Shown: positions 41,156 through 49,420 of the stretch, in pieces
Position numbering within the stretch: the stretch's first letter is position 1
Layout: each line of letters begins with the position of its first letter
Source: UBA4736 sp002404015
Lineage (GTDB): Bacteria > Chloroflexota > Dormibacteria > Dormibacterales > Dormibacteraceae
Assembly: GCA_036747295.1 (NCBI GenBank)
Contig: DAIOCN010000019.1
Coordinates: 1-50,768 of the forward strand
Length of the DNA stretch: 50,768 nt
Reading direction: 5' to 3'
Made by a program: the position numbers and the translations under genes
The notes under the pieces: model-generated
Seen by the model: only the letters and a program-made list of their open reading frames with translations
Told to the model about the DNA's origin: nothing
Database searches by the model: none

Positions 41156-42379
41156 CTAACCCGTGAGGTTGGCGGGGTCCAGCAGCTCCTCTTTGGGGCG
41201 TTCGATGACCTGGCGCGAGTGCATGATCTCGATCAGCTTCTTGCGGCCCTTCGGGGGCCCGATCATGATCGCGCCGACCAGGCGATCATCCAGGAAGAAC
41301 AGCTTTCGGAAGAACTTCTCATCGAACGAGAAGGTGCGCACGCTCTCCAGGTCGGGCTGGACGTCGGGCGTCACCCCCATCACGGCCATGGTCGAGCCGA
41401 ACATCGTGGTCGTGTAGGTGGGGACGTCGAAGAAGTCCTCCTCGGCGCCGGCCATGTTGTGGGCCGCCACCTTGCCGTGGGCCATCGCGTTGTCCCAGGT
41501 CCCCATCTGGTTGTGCTTCTCGACCATCAGGTCGTAGAAGACGGCGATGTCCCCAGCGGCGTAGACGTCGGGGGCGTTCGTGCGCAGCTTGGCGTCGGTC
41601 ACGATCCCCTTGCGCAGCTCGATGCCCGTGCCTGCGACCGGCTCGACGTAGTAGTCGAGGCCGACGCCGTAGGCCAGCGTGTCGAACTCCAGGCTGCGGC
41701 CCCCCTCCGTCTCCGCCCGGTAGTGGCCGTTGACGCGGCTAAACTTCGAGACCTCGTCCTGCGTTATGAACTCCACGCCCATGTCCTCGCCGAGCTGCCG
41801 GCAGAGCTGGCCGCCCTCGGCGTCCAGCACGTAGCGCAGGAACCAGGGCCCGCGCATCATCCAGGTGACCTTCGTGGTGCCCCGGTGGATGATCCCCTCG
41901 GCCAGCTCGTAGCCGATGAAGCTGGCGCCCATCACCAGCACGTGCTCGGAGTGGTCTGAGCGCTCGATGATCGCCTTGGTGTCGTCCAGGGTCTGAAAGC
42001 CGTAGCAGTGGTCGATGTCCGCGGACCCCGGCCAGGGCGGGGGCTTGGGGCGGCCGCCGGTGGCTACGAGCAGGGCGTCGTAGCGGAACTCGTGGCCGCG
42101 GTTGGTCCGCACCAGCTTCTCGCGAACGTCCACCTCGGTCGCCCAGGTCTCGAAGTGGATCTCCAGGCCCTTGGCCTGGTAGTCCTCGACCGTCCGCATC
42201 AGGACCTTCTCCTCACGGACCTGGCCGCGCAGGTAGCGGGGCAGGGCCACCCGGTTGTAGAGGGGGTGGCGCTCGGCCGCGATCATGACGATCGAGCAGC
42301 CGGGATCGTTGGCTCGGAGCTCCTCGGCGCAGGTCTGGCCGGCGATGCCATTCCCGAGGACGACGTAGCGGCGGCTCAG
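41156..42379 (-). CDS. FAD-dependent pyridine nucleotide-disulfide oxidoreductase-like protein
   Basis: 407 residues if started at CTG 42379, which overlaps the previous stop as CTGA. The first ATG (42286) would remove the FAD-binding segment VVLGNGIAGQTCAEELRAND. Further motifs: LLVATGGRPKPP, second Rossmann HVLVMGASFIGYELAEGI, and NAPDVYAAGDIAVF. Resembles rubredoxin/nitrite-reductase-type NAD(P)H:FAD oxidoreductases. It lacks the CxxxxC redox-disulfide. The electron acceptor is unknown. Last gene of a coupled methyltransferase-GNAT-oxidoreductase operon. Confidence 0.85.
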   Translation of the reverse strand: MSRRYVVLGNGIAGQTCAEELRANDPGCSIVMIAAERHPLYNRVALPRYLRGQVREEKVLMRTVEDYQAKGLEIHFETWATEVDVREKLVRTNRGHEFRYDALLVATGGRPKPPPWPGSADIDHCYGFQTLDDTKAIIERSDHSEHVLVMGASFIGYELAEGIIHRGTTKVTWMMRGPWFLRYVLDAEGGQLCRQLGEDMGVEFITQDEVSKFSRVNGHYRAETEGGRSLEFDTLAYGVGLDYYVEPVAGTGIELRKGIVTDAKLRTNAPDVYAAGDIAVFYDLMVEKHNQMGTWDNAMAHGKVAAHNMAGAEEDFFDVPTYTTTMFGSTMAVMGVTPDVQPDLESVRTFSFDEKFFRKLFFLDDRLVGAIMIGPPKGRKKLIEIMHSRQVIERPKEELLDPANLTG

Positions 42380-43218
42380 CTATCCAACCTCAGGCCGTAG
42401 ACGTGGAGGTGGAAATCGTCACCGTCGAAATCGTAGCCGACGGCGCGGAGGTCATCGAGACCGGGGTGGTCGTCCGGCGCCAGCAGCCAGACGCCCGGCA
42501 GGTCCTGGGAGTCGGCCTCGAAGCGCAGCGCCATCAGGAGGTCCTGGAAGACGCCGCCGGAGCCGATCGCGCAGCTGACGTTGAGGTCGCGCAGGGTTTC
42601 CGGCTGCACGACCGCCAGCGCCCTTCCCCCGGCGCCGAGGCGCAGCCGGCCCTCCCCGGCCAGCCTTGCGAGAAGAGCGCTGTCGAGGTCGAGCGGGGAC
42701 TGCCAGTCGGGGTTCAACCCGCCGTACTGGTCAAACCCCGCCAGGCCTCCCAGCCGGTCCGCCAGAGCCTCGGCCTCCGCCGCCCCGGGGATGCGCGGCG
42801 GGTCCCCGCCCTCCTGCCGGCGCGCCCGCCAGGGCGCTCCCTGGAACAGCTCGCGGAACCCCTCGGACTCGAAGAGGCCCTGCGAGGGCGGGTTGTCGCC
42901 GGTCACCAGGCGCATGTGCTGGAAGCCGGCGGCGCGGGCCGAGTCGACCGCCGCGCGCACCATGCGGCGGGCCAGGCCCTGCCGGCGGTGCGTGCTGGCG
43001 ACGCGCAGGCCCTCGTAGAACATGACTCGGGGCGCGATCGGGCGGACGCGCTGCAGGCCGACCAGGACCCCGTCCTCCTCGGCCGCCATGAAGTCGGCTG
43101 CGGGGTCGGCCACCCAGGCGTCGAAGACCTGCGGCAGGTAGTCGTGGCCCTCCCAGATGTCGGCCGTGAGCTCCACCACGCGCTCCCGGTCGGCCGGCCG
43201 CACCGGCCGCAGCGTCAG
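42376..43218 (-). CDS. GNAT-family acetyltransferase, two-domain
   Basis: 280 residues from CTG 43218 (overlapping the preceding TGA), which gives the canonical N-terminus (M)TLRPVRPADRERVVELTADIWEG. A GTG five codons later also exists. First GNAT domain to about residue 120 with EGLRVASTHRRQGLARRMVRAAVDSARAAG as acetyl-CoA loop. A second, degenerate domain follows (LGAGGRALAVVQPETLRDLNVSC...). Acceptor unknown. Its stop overlaps the next gene's start. Confidence 0.8.
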   Translation of the reverse strand: MTLRPVRPADRERVVELTADIWEGHDYLPQVFDAWVADPAADFMAAEEDGVLVGLQRVRPIAPRVMFYEGLRVASTHRRQGLARRMVRAAVDSARAAGFQHMRLVTGDNPPSQGLFESEGFRELFQGAPWRARRQEGGDPPRIPGAAEAEALADRLGGLAGFDQYGGLNPDWQSPLDLDSALLARLAGEGRLRLGAGGRALAVVQPETLRDLNVSCAIGSGGVFQDLLMALRFEADSQDLPGVWLLAPDDHPGLDDLRAVGYDFDGDDFHLHVYGLRLDS

Positions 43219-43952
43219 CTCCTCCGCTTCCAGTGCGCCACTCCTCCGACCCGCTCACCGGCGTCGAAGTGAAGCGTACCGTCGGCCGCTTCCTCAACGC
43301 CTTCCAACGGGCCGGTCCAGCCCCGCAGCCGCCAGTCCTCCTCGGCGGCCCGCCGGTTCTCCCACCTGAAGACGACCGGCTGCCGCCAGCGCTCCACCTC
43401 GGGCTCCATGCCCATCTCCTCCAGCACGTCCACCACGTCGCTGAGCGTCGGCTCCAGCGGCTTGCCGGCCAGTCGCTCGGCGGGGTGGGGTTGGGGCCCG
43501 TCGCGCAGCGAGACGAACGCCCTCTCGCGCGCCAGCGCGCCCATCTTCTCAAGGAAGGGAACCGGCTCCGCTATCGGGTAGAGGACGTGGCACGAGATGA
43601 CCAGGTCGGCCGGCGCCACGTCTGCCTCCTCCCAGGTGCTGGCCACGACGGTCATGTTCGGCCGGTCCGGGATCAGCTGCCGCATCGCCTCTTCCGGCTC
43701 AACCGCCGTGACCCAGTCGAGGCGGTCCGCCAGCGGCGCGGCGTGGCGGCCGGTGCCGGCGCCGACGTCGATCGCGGTCAGGGCCGGCCGCAGCCAGGGC
43801 TGGACGAAATCCCAGAAAGGGTCGGCCTGCCGGCGCATCGAGAATGCGTAGCGCTTGGCCTGCCGCTCCCAGAAGTTGGAGGGCCGCTCGGGTCCGAACG
43901 ATTGGCGCCGGTTTTCCACAAGCTGGCGCCACTTTTCCGCAGGCGTTTCCAC
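43215..43952 (-). CDS. class I SAM-dependent methyltransferase
   Basis: 245 residues. The SAM-binding motif AIDVGAGTGRHAAPLADR is followed by VTAVEPEEAMRQLI (acidic loop) and PADLVISCHVLYPIAEPVPFLEKM (post-II). C-terminal part has FVSLRDGPQPHPAERLAGKPLEP. Substrate unknown. First gene of the operon, divergent from the ThyX-like gene over 72 bases. Its 5' end contains TTTCCACA-like repeats. Confidence 0.85.
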   Translation of the reverse strand: METPAEKWRQLVENRRQSFGPERPSNFWERQAKRYAFSMRRQADPFWDFVQPWLRPALTAIDVGAGTGRHAAPLADRLDWVTAVEPEEAMRQLIPDRPNMTVVASTWEEADVAPADLVISCHVLYPIAEPVPFLEKMGALARERAFVSLRDGPQPHPAERLAGKPLEPTLSDVVDVLEEMGMEPEVERWRQPVVFRWENRRAAEEDWRLRGWTGPLEGVEEAADGTLHFDAGERVGGVAHWKRRS

Positions 43953-44024
43953 AGGCTTTCCACACTACATGTTGGGATAACAAAGGACTGGCAGCCCGCC
44001 ATCTCGTGGGCGTAGTGTTCCAGC

Positions 44025-45641
44025 GTGCAGGCCCCCGACCTCGAGTGGAGCGGCGGGTTCACGGCCGCCGAGACCATTCTCCTCCAGCGCTACGTCACCA
44101 ATATGGACCGCTCGGTCTTTGCCCTGCGCAACCTGCCCGAAGTGGTGAAGGGCGCGCTCTTCAGCCGCTACTCGCGCACCGAGAAGAGCCTGCGCCGGGT
44201 TCTCCTCGAGGAGTTCATCCACGATCCCGCGTCCGGCTTCGACGCGATGGCCGGCGAGCCCCATCAGGACGACCTGGTTGCCGCCCAGCGGGCGGAGGAG
44301 TTCTACGAGCGAGTCCTGGTCGGCTACGGCGACGACTCGGTGGCCGAGCTCGCCGGCGCCCACCTGGCCGTGGAGCGGGTCTCGACGCTCGCGGCCAAGG
44401 CCCTGGAGGACTCCCGGATCGGGCTCTCGCCCCTCGAGAAATCCACCCGCTACGTCCGCTTCGACCGCGCCGGGCCGGACGGCCGCTTTCTCTACCACCG
44501 GGGCCCGGAGCTCTCCCACCGCGTCTACGAGCCGGCGATGGACGCGCTGTTCGAAACCTACTCGGCGATGGTCGAGCCGGTCACCGCGGCGGTCCGCCGG
44601 GAGCACCCGCTCGAGACCGAGACCGGCGAGACCGAGCGGGCCTGGAAGGCGGCGACCCGGGCCAAGGCCCTGGACGTACTGCGCGGACTGCTCCCGGCCG
44701 GCACCCTGACCAACCTGGGAATCTTTGGGAACGGCCGGGCCTTCGAGTACCTGGTCACCAAGATGGCCGGCCACGAGCTGGCCGAGTGCCGGCGCCTGGC
44801 CGGCGAGATGCACGAGCAGCTTTCCCTGGTCATCCCGGCCTTCGTCCGGCGGGCCCTGGACGAGCGCTACGGCGCCCCGGCCGCCGACCGCATGGCCAGG
44901 ACCCGCGAAGCAACCGCGCTGCTGGCGCCCGAAGGCGGGCCCGGCCGCACCCCGGTCACGGTCCGCCTCCTGGACCACGACCGGGACGCCGAGCAGCGCG
45001 TGGTGGCGGCCGCGTTGTTTCCCTACGCCGAGCTGCCCCTGGACGAGTTGGCCCACAGCGGCGTCGAGCCCCGACTCGTCCTGGAGGCGATGATGGGCGA
45101 GCGCACGAACCGCCGCCATCGCGCCCCGCGTGCCCTCGAGCACACCACCTACACCTTCGAGATCGTCGCCAACTTCGCCGCCTATCGCGACCTCCATCGG
45201 CACCGCATGCTCACCCAGGACCGCCAGTACCTGGGCACCGCCCTGGGCTACGACGTCCCCGCCGACCTGGAGCGATTCGGCGATCCCGACCGCTTTGAGC
45301 GGGCGCTCGAGCACGCGGCCCACGCCCACCAGATGCTCGAGCGCTCGCTCGGCCCAGCCCTGGCCCAGTACGCGGTCCCGCTGGCCTACCGGGTGCGCTG
45401 GTACTTCCGGGCCAGCCTGCGGGAGGTTTTCCACCTCTGCGAGCTGCGCACCACGCCCCAGGGCCATCCCGACTACCGATACGTCGCCCAGGAGATGTTC
45501 CGGCGGGTCGAGGAGGTCCACCCGCTCCTGGCCCGCTACGCACGCTTTGTCGACCTCACGCCCGGCGACGAGCTGGAGCGAAGGCGGTCCGAGCGCCGCA
45601 TCGACGAGAAGCTGGGCAGCCTCACCTCGCCGATCGTCTGA
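44025..45641 (+). CDS. ThyX-like protein with two tandem domains
   Basis: 538 residues from GTG. Two ThyX-like halves are visible. The first contains LSPLEKSTRYVRF (about 134-146), the S-x-x-Y part of the ThyX motif but without RHR. The second contains the RHR part (R392-H393-R394 in LHRHRMLTQDRQYLG) but not the serine. Thus each half holds complementary parts of the classic RHR-x7-S signature. Canonical ThyX is about 220-250 residues. It may be a fused pseudo-dimer that makes dTMP, or a paralogue with another role. Soluble. Confidence 0.75.
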   Translation: MQAPDLEWSGGFTAAETILLQRYVTNMDRSVFALRNLPEVVKGALFSRYSRTEKSLRRVLLEEFIHDPASGFDAMAGEPHQDDLVAAQRAEEFYERVLVGYGDDSVAELAGAHLAVERVSTLAAKALEDSRIGLSPLEKSTRYVRFDRAGPDGRFLYHRGPELSHRVYEPAMDALFETYSAMVEPVTAAVRREHPLETETGETERAWKAATRAKALDVLRGLLPAGTLTNLGIFGNGRAFEYLVTKMAGHELAECRRLAGEMHEQLSLVIPAFVRRALDERYGAPAADRMARTREATALLAPEGGPGRTPVTVRLLDHDRDAEQRVVAAALFPYAELPLDELAHSGVEPRLVLEAMMGERTNRRHRAPRALEHTTYTFEIVANFAAYRDLHRHRMLTQDRQYLGTALGYDVPADLERFGDPDRFERALEHAAHAHQMLERSLGPALAQYAVPLAYRVRWYFRASLREVFHLCELRTTPQGHPDYRYVAQEMFRRVEEVHPLLARYARFVDLTPGDELERRRSERRIDEKLGSLTSPIV

Positions 45642-45689
45642 TTCCGTACCCTTTCGGCGTATGCGGGCAGCGAGGCAGGGGGCTGACAG

Positions 45690-46511
45690 ATAGCGGCCCT
45701 GATCGTCCACGGCGGGTGCGGTGATCCGCCAGAGTCCGAGCACGCGGAGCGCCAGGCTGCCGTCGAGCGGGCTCTGGCCGACGGCTGGGCGGCGATCGCA
45801 GGCGGCGCCATAAGCGCCGTCATGGCTGCGGTTCGGCGGCTGGAGGACGAGCCCTCGCTGAACGCCGGCATCGGCGCCACCCTGAACCAGGACGGCGACG
45901 TCGAGCTCGACGCGGGTGTGATGGACGGTGACGGCCTGCGCGCGGGCGCCGTTGGAGCAGTCCGCGACGTGCGCCACCCGATCGACCTGGCCCGGGCTGT
46001 GATGGACGACGGACGCCACGTGCTGCTGGTCGCCGACGGCGCCTCCCGATTTGCCCGCGAGCACAGGGTCGAGACCTGCGACCCGGCCACCTTCATCACC
46101 GACCGCCAGCGCCGCAACCTCGAGCTGTCGGTCGCGGACACCGTCGGTGCGGTCGCCCGCGACGACGGTGGCCACCTGGCGGCGGCGGTTTCAACCGGCG
46201 GCATGACCGGCAAGCTCCAGGGCAGGCTGGGGGACAGCCCGATCGTGGGCGCCGGCTTCTACGCCGACGACGCGCTCGGGGCGGCGGTGGGCACCGGCCA
46301 GGGCGAGGGCTTCATCCGCATAGCCCTCTGCCACCTGGCGGTGCTGTGCCTGGCCCAGGGATACCCGGTCGAGCGCGCCGCCCAGACCTGCCTGGAACAC
46401 CTCCAGAGGCAGGTCGGGATGACGGGCGGCGTCATCCTGATGGACGCCAAGGGCGGCCTGACGGCGGCGCACAACACGGCCTTCATGGCCTGGGCCCAGA
46501 AGAGTGGCTGA
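45690..46511 (+). CDS. isoaspartyl peptidase / L-asparaginase (Ntn-hydrolase)
   Basis: About 273 residues; LIVHGGCGDPPES opens the family. LEDEPSLNAGIGATLNQDGDVELDAGVMDGDGLRAGAVGAV, and the autocleavage site ADTVGAVARDDGGHLAAAVSTGGMTGKLQGRLGDSPIVGAGFYAD, with catalytic threonine T in DTVG, are strong matches. It cleaves isoaspartyl dipeptides or asparagine after self-processing. No standard start exists between an in-frame TGA (45684-45686) and the conserved N-terminus; ATA 45690 (well spaced from AGGGGG) or CTG 45699 are the candidates. GTG of the next gene overlaps its end. Confidence 0.85.
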   Translation: MAALIVHGGCGDPPESEHAERQAAVERALADGWAAIAGGAISAVMAAVRRLEDEPSLNAGIGATLNQDGDVELDAGVMDGDGLRAGAVGAVRDVRHPIDLARAVMDDGRHVLLVADGASRFAREHRVETCDPATFITDRQRRNLELSVADTVGAVARDDGGHLAAAVSTGGMTGKLQGRLGDSPIVGAGFYADDALGAAVGTGQGEGFIRIALCHLAVLCLAQGYPVERAAQTCLEHLQRQVGMTGGVILMDAKGGLTAAHNTAFMAWAQKSG

Positions 46512-48132
46512 CGACCGCCAGACCGGCGAGCTGATGGCCATGGCCCTGAAGCGGGCCGGGGTGGCCAACGTCTTCACGCTCAACGGCGCGCACATCTGGG
46601 GCCTCTACCAGGGCCTCGTCGAGCACGAGATCAGGCTGGTCGACGTTCGCCACGAGCAGACCGCCGCGTTCGCGGCCGAGGGCTGGGCCAAGGTGACCCG
46701 GCAGTGCGGCGTGGCGGCTGTGACGGCCGGCCCGGGCGTCACCAATTCAGTGTCGGCCGTGGCCAGCGCCCGCCAGAACGACAGCCCGATGCTGCTGATC
46801 GGCGGCCGCTCCCCCGTGGCCCGCTGGGGCATGGGCTCCCTCCAGGAGATGGACCACCGGCCCGTCCTGGGCAGCCTGACCAAGAGCGCGGTCACGATCG
46901 AGCGCCCGGAAGACGCCTACCGGGCGACGGCCGAGGCGGTCCGGACCGCGCTCAGCGAACGCACCGGGCCGACCTTCGTGGACGTGCCGCTCGACCTCTT
47001 CTTCGCGGGAGACGAGGTGCCCGAGGCCACCGAGCACCTGGTGGCCGACCGGGGAGACCCGCCCGATCCCGCGCACGTGAGGGAGGTCGCCCGCCTTCTC
47101 AGCGAGGCTCGCCGGCCCGCCCTGATCGCGGGTGCCACGGTCTGGTGGGCGCGCGCCGAGGAGGAGCTGGTCCGCTTCGCCGAGGCGGCGCACATCCCCG
47201 TCTGCCTGAACGGCCTGGCCCGCGGGATGCTGCCCTCCGGCCACCCGCTGCTCGCGTCGCGGGCCCGCTCCACCGCACTGGGCGAGGCGGACCTGGTCCT
47301 GGTGGTGGGGGCCCCGCTCGACTTCCGGCTCAACTGGGGGATGGCGCCGGTGATCAGCGACGAGGCCAAGGTCGTCTACCTGGATGTCGACGACTTCCGC
47401 AAGCACCGGCAGCCGGCGGTCGCCATCTACGGCGACCTGAAGAGCGCCCTGGCCGAGCTGGCGGAAGCGGTTCGCGACGCGCAGCCGCGCCAGGAGTGGC
47501 TCGACCACGTGGCGGAGCGGGAGGCCGCCGCCCGCCAGCGCGACCAGGCGCTGGCCACGGCCGACGGCTCGCCCGTTCACCCTGGGCGCCTGGTGGCCGA
47601 GGTTGAGCGCTACCTCGACCCCGACGCGGTCATCGTCGGCGACGGCGGCGACTTCGTGTCCTTCGCGGGCAAGCTGATCCAGCGCGAGAAGCCGGGCCTC
47701 TGGATCGACCCGGGTCCGTTCGGCTGCCTGGGCTCGGGCCCGGGCTACGCGCTTGCCGCCAAGCTCGCCCATCCCGACCGCCAGGTCCTGCTGCTGAGCG
47801 GCGACGGCGCCTTCGGCTTTTCGGGGATGGAGTTCGACACCCTGGTCCGGCACAAGGTGCCGGTGGTCTGCGTGGTCGGCAACAACGGCATCTGGGCGCT
47901 CGAGAAGCACCCCATGCAGAACCTCCTGGGCGTCTCGATCGCGACCGACCTCGGCCACCAGACCCGATATGACAAGGTGGTCGAGGCGCTGGGCGGGTAC
48001 GGTGAGATGGTGGACCGACCCGAGGCTGTAGCGCCGGCCCTGAAGCGGGCATTCGATTCCGGCCTCCCCGCCTGCGTCAATGTTCTCTGCGACCCGACGG
48101 CCGAATATCCTAGGTCGGCGGTACTGATGTGA
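46504..48132 (+). CDS. thiamine pyrophosphate-dependent enzyme (acetolactate synthase-like)
   Basis: 542 residues from GTG. N-terminal Pyr domain with the catalytic glutamate in VDVRHEQTAAFAAEGWAK and AAVTAGPGVTNSVSAVASAR. A central domain (ARRPALIAGATVWWARAEEELVRFAEAAHIPV) is followed by the C-terminal PP domain with the ThDP/Mg2+ motif LLLSGDGAFGFSGMEFDTLVRHKVPVVCVVGNNGIW. Family members include acetolactate synthase, oxalyl-CoA decarboxylase and benzoylformate decarboxylase; the exact reaction cannot be told. Overlaps neighbours at both ends, so it is in an operon with the peptidase and gdhA. Confidence 0.88.
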   Translation: MADDRQTGELMAMALKRAGVANVFTLNGAHIWGLYQGLVEHEIRLVDVRHEQTAAFAAEGWAKVTRQCGVAAVTAGPGVTNSVSAVASARQNDSPMLLIGGRSPVARWGMGSLQEMDHRPVLGSLTKSAVTIERPEDAYRATAEAVRTALSERTGPTFVDVPLDLFFAGDEVPEATEHLVADRGDPPDPAHVREVARLLSEARRPALIAGATVWWARAEEELVRFAEAAHIPVCLNGLARGMLPSGHPLLASRARSTALGEADLVLVVGAPLDFRLNWGMAPVISDEAKVVYLDVDDFRKHRQPAVAIYGDLKSALAELAEAVRDAQPRQEWLDHVAEREAAARQRDQALATADGSPVHPGRLVAEVERYLDPDAVIVGDGGDFVSFAGKLIQREKPGLWIDPGPFGCLGSGPGYALAAKLAHPDRQVLLLSGDGAFGFSGMEFDTLVRHKVPVVCVVGNNGIWALEKHPMQNLLGVSIATDLGHQTRYDKVVEALGGYGEMVDRPEAVAPALKRAFDSGLPACVNVLCDPTAEYPRSAVLM

Positions 48133-49400
48133 TGAGCGCTCTCGAAGCGGTGGTCCAGGAAGCGGACGAGTGGCGCACCGCGCAGTCCCAGTTCGACCAG
48201 GCGGCGGCGATGCTGAACCTGGAGCCGGAGATGCGCGAGATCCTGCGCGAGGTTCAGCGCGAGTTCACCTGCCACTTCCCCGTGGAGATGGACAACGGCC
48301 ATATCGAGGTGTTCACCGGCTACCGGGTCCAGCACAACATCAACCGGGGCCCGGCCAAGGGCGGCATCCGATACCACCAGGACGTCTCCCTCGACGAGGT
48401 CAAGGCTCTCGCCATGTGGATGACCTGGAAGTGCGCGGTGGTCAACATCCCGTTCGGCGGCGCCAAGGGGGGCATCATCGTCGACCCTCGGCGGCTGAGC
48501 CTGCGCGAGCTGGAGCACATGACCCGCCGCTTCGCCACCGAGATCTCGATCCTGATCGGACCGGACCGCGACATCCCGGCGCCCGACGTCAACACGGACG
48601 GCCAGATCATGGCCTGGATGATGGACACGCTATCCATGCACGCCGGCTACTCGATCACGGCCTCCGTGACCGGCAAGCCGGTGGAGGTCGGGGGCTCGCT
48701 GGGCCGGATCGAGGCCACCGGCCGGGGCGTCATGATCTGCGCGCTGGCGGCCCTCGAGCACCTCGGCATCAAGGCCCACCAGGCGCGGGTCGCGGTCCAG
48801 GGCTTCGGCAACGTCGGCAGCGTCTCGGCCAAGCTGCTGGACGAGGCGGGCTGCACGATCGTCGCGCTGTCCGACCAGTACGGCGGCATCGCCAACCAGC
48901 AGGGCCTGCCGATGAAGAAGGTTTTCCAGCACTTCGCCCAGGACCGCCGGCTCGAAGGCTTCCCAGGCGCTGAGAAGATCGGCACGGCCGACCCCCTGGT
49001 CTACGACTGCGACGTGGTCGTGCCCGCCGCCGTCGGCAACCAGTTCACGTCCAAGAACGCCGAGCAGGTCAAGGCGAAGCTGATCGTGGAGGGCGCCAAC
49101 GGCCCGACGACCCCGGAGGCGGATGAGGTCTTCAACCGCAAGGGCATCTTCCTGGTGCCGGACATCCTCGCCAACGCGGGCGGCGTGACGGTCAGCTACT
49201 TCGAGTGGGTGCAGGACCTGCAGTCGTTCTTCTGGTCGGAGCACGAGGTCAACGAGAAGCTCCACGCGATCATGAGCCGGGCCTTCAATGAGGTCCTGGA
49301 GACCAGCCTCGAGCGCAAGGTGCCAATGCGGATGGCCGCCTACTGCAAGGCGGTCGGCCGCGTCGCCTCCGCCACTCGGGAGAGGGGCATCTACCCGTAG
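48132..49400 (+). CDS. gdhA: glutamate dehydrogenase (Glu/Leu/Phe/Val family)
   Basis: 422 residues from ATG 48132, overlapping the upstream TGA (TGATG). Motifs: HNINRGPAKGGIRYH, catalytic lysine in VNIPFGGAKGGIIVDP, IGPDRDIPAPDVNT, and the NAD(P) site VAVQGFGNVGSVSAKLL. C-terminal: VEGANGPTTPEAD and ILANAGGVTVSYFEWVQD. The enzyme interconverts glutamate and 2-oxoglutarate plus ammonia. With an isoaspartyl peptidase/asparaginase and a ThDP enzyme upstream, the operon suggests amino-acid catabolism (inference). Confidence 0.95.
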   Translation: MSALEAVVQEADEWRTAQSQFDQAAAMLNLEPEMREILREVQREFTCHFPVEMDNGHIEVFTGYRVQHNINRGPAKGGIRYHQDVSLDEVKALAMWMTWKCAVVNIPFGGAKGGIIVDPRRLSLRELEHMTRRFATEISILIGPDRDIPAPDVNTDGQIMAWMMDTLSMHAGYSITASVTGKPVEVGGSLGRIEATGRGVMICALAALEHLGIKAHQARVAVQGFGNVGSVSAKLLDEAGCTIVALSDQYGGIANQQGLPMKKVFQHFAQDRRLEGFPGAEKIGTADPLVYDCDVVVPAAVGNQFTSKNAEQVKAKLIVEGANGPTTPEADEVFNRKGIFLVPDILANAGGVTVSYFEWVQDLQSFFWSEHEVNEKLHAIMSRAFNEVLETSLERKVPMRMAAYCKAVGRVASATRERGIYP

Positions 49401-49420
49401 CCGGCAGCCCGCCGGGCGGC

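Noticed and set aside
43965..46175. 736-codon minus-strand frame opposite ThyX and the peptidase
   Set aside because: Antisense shadow: the plus strand encodes two recognisable families with intact motifs over the same bases.
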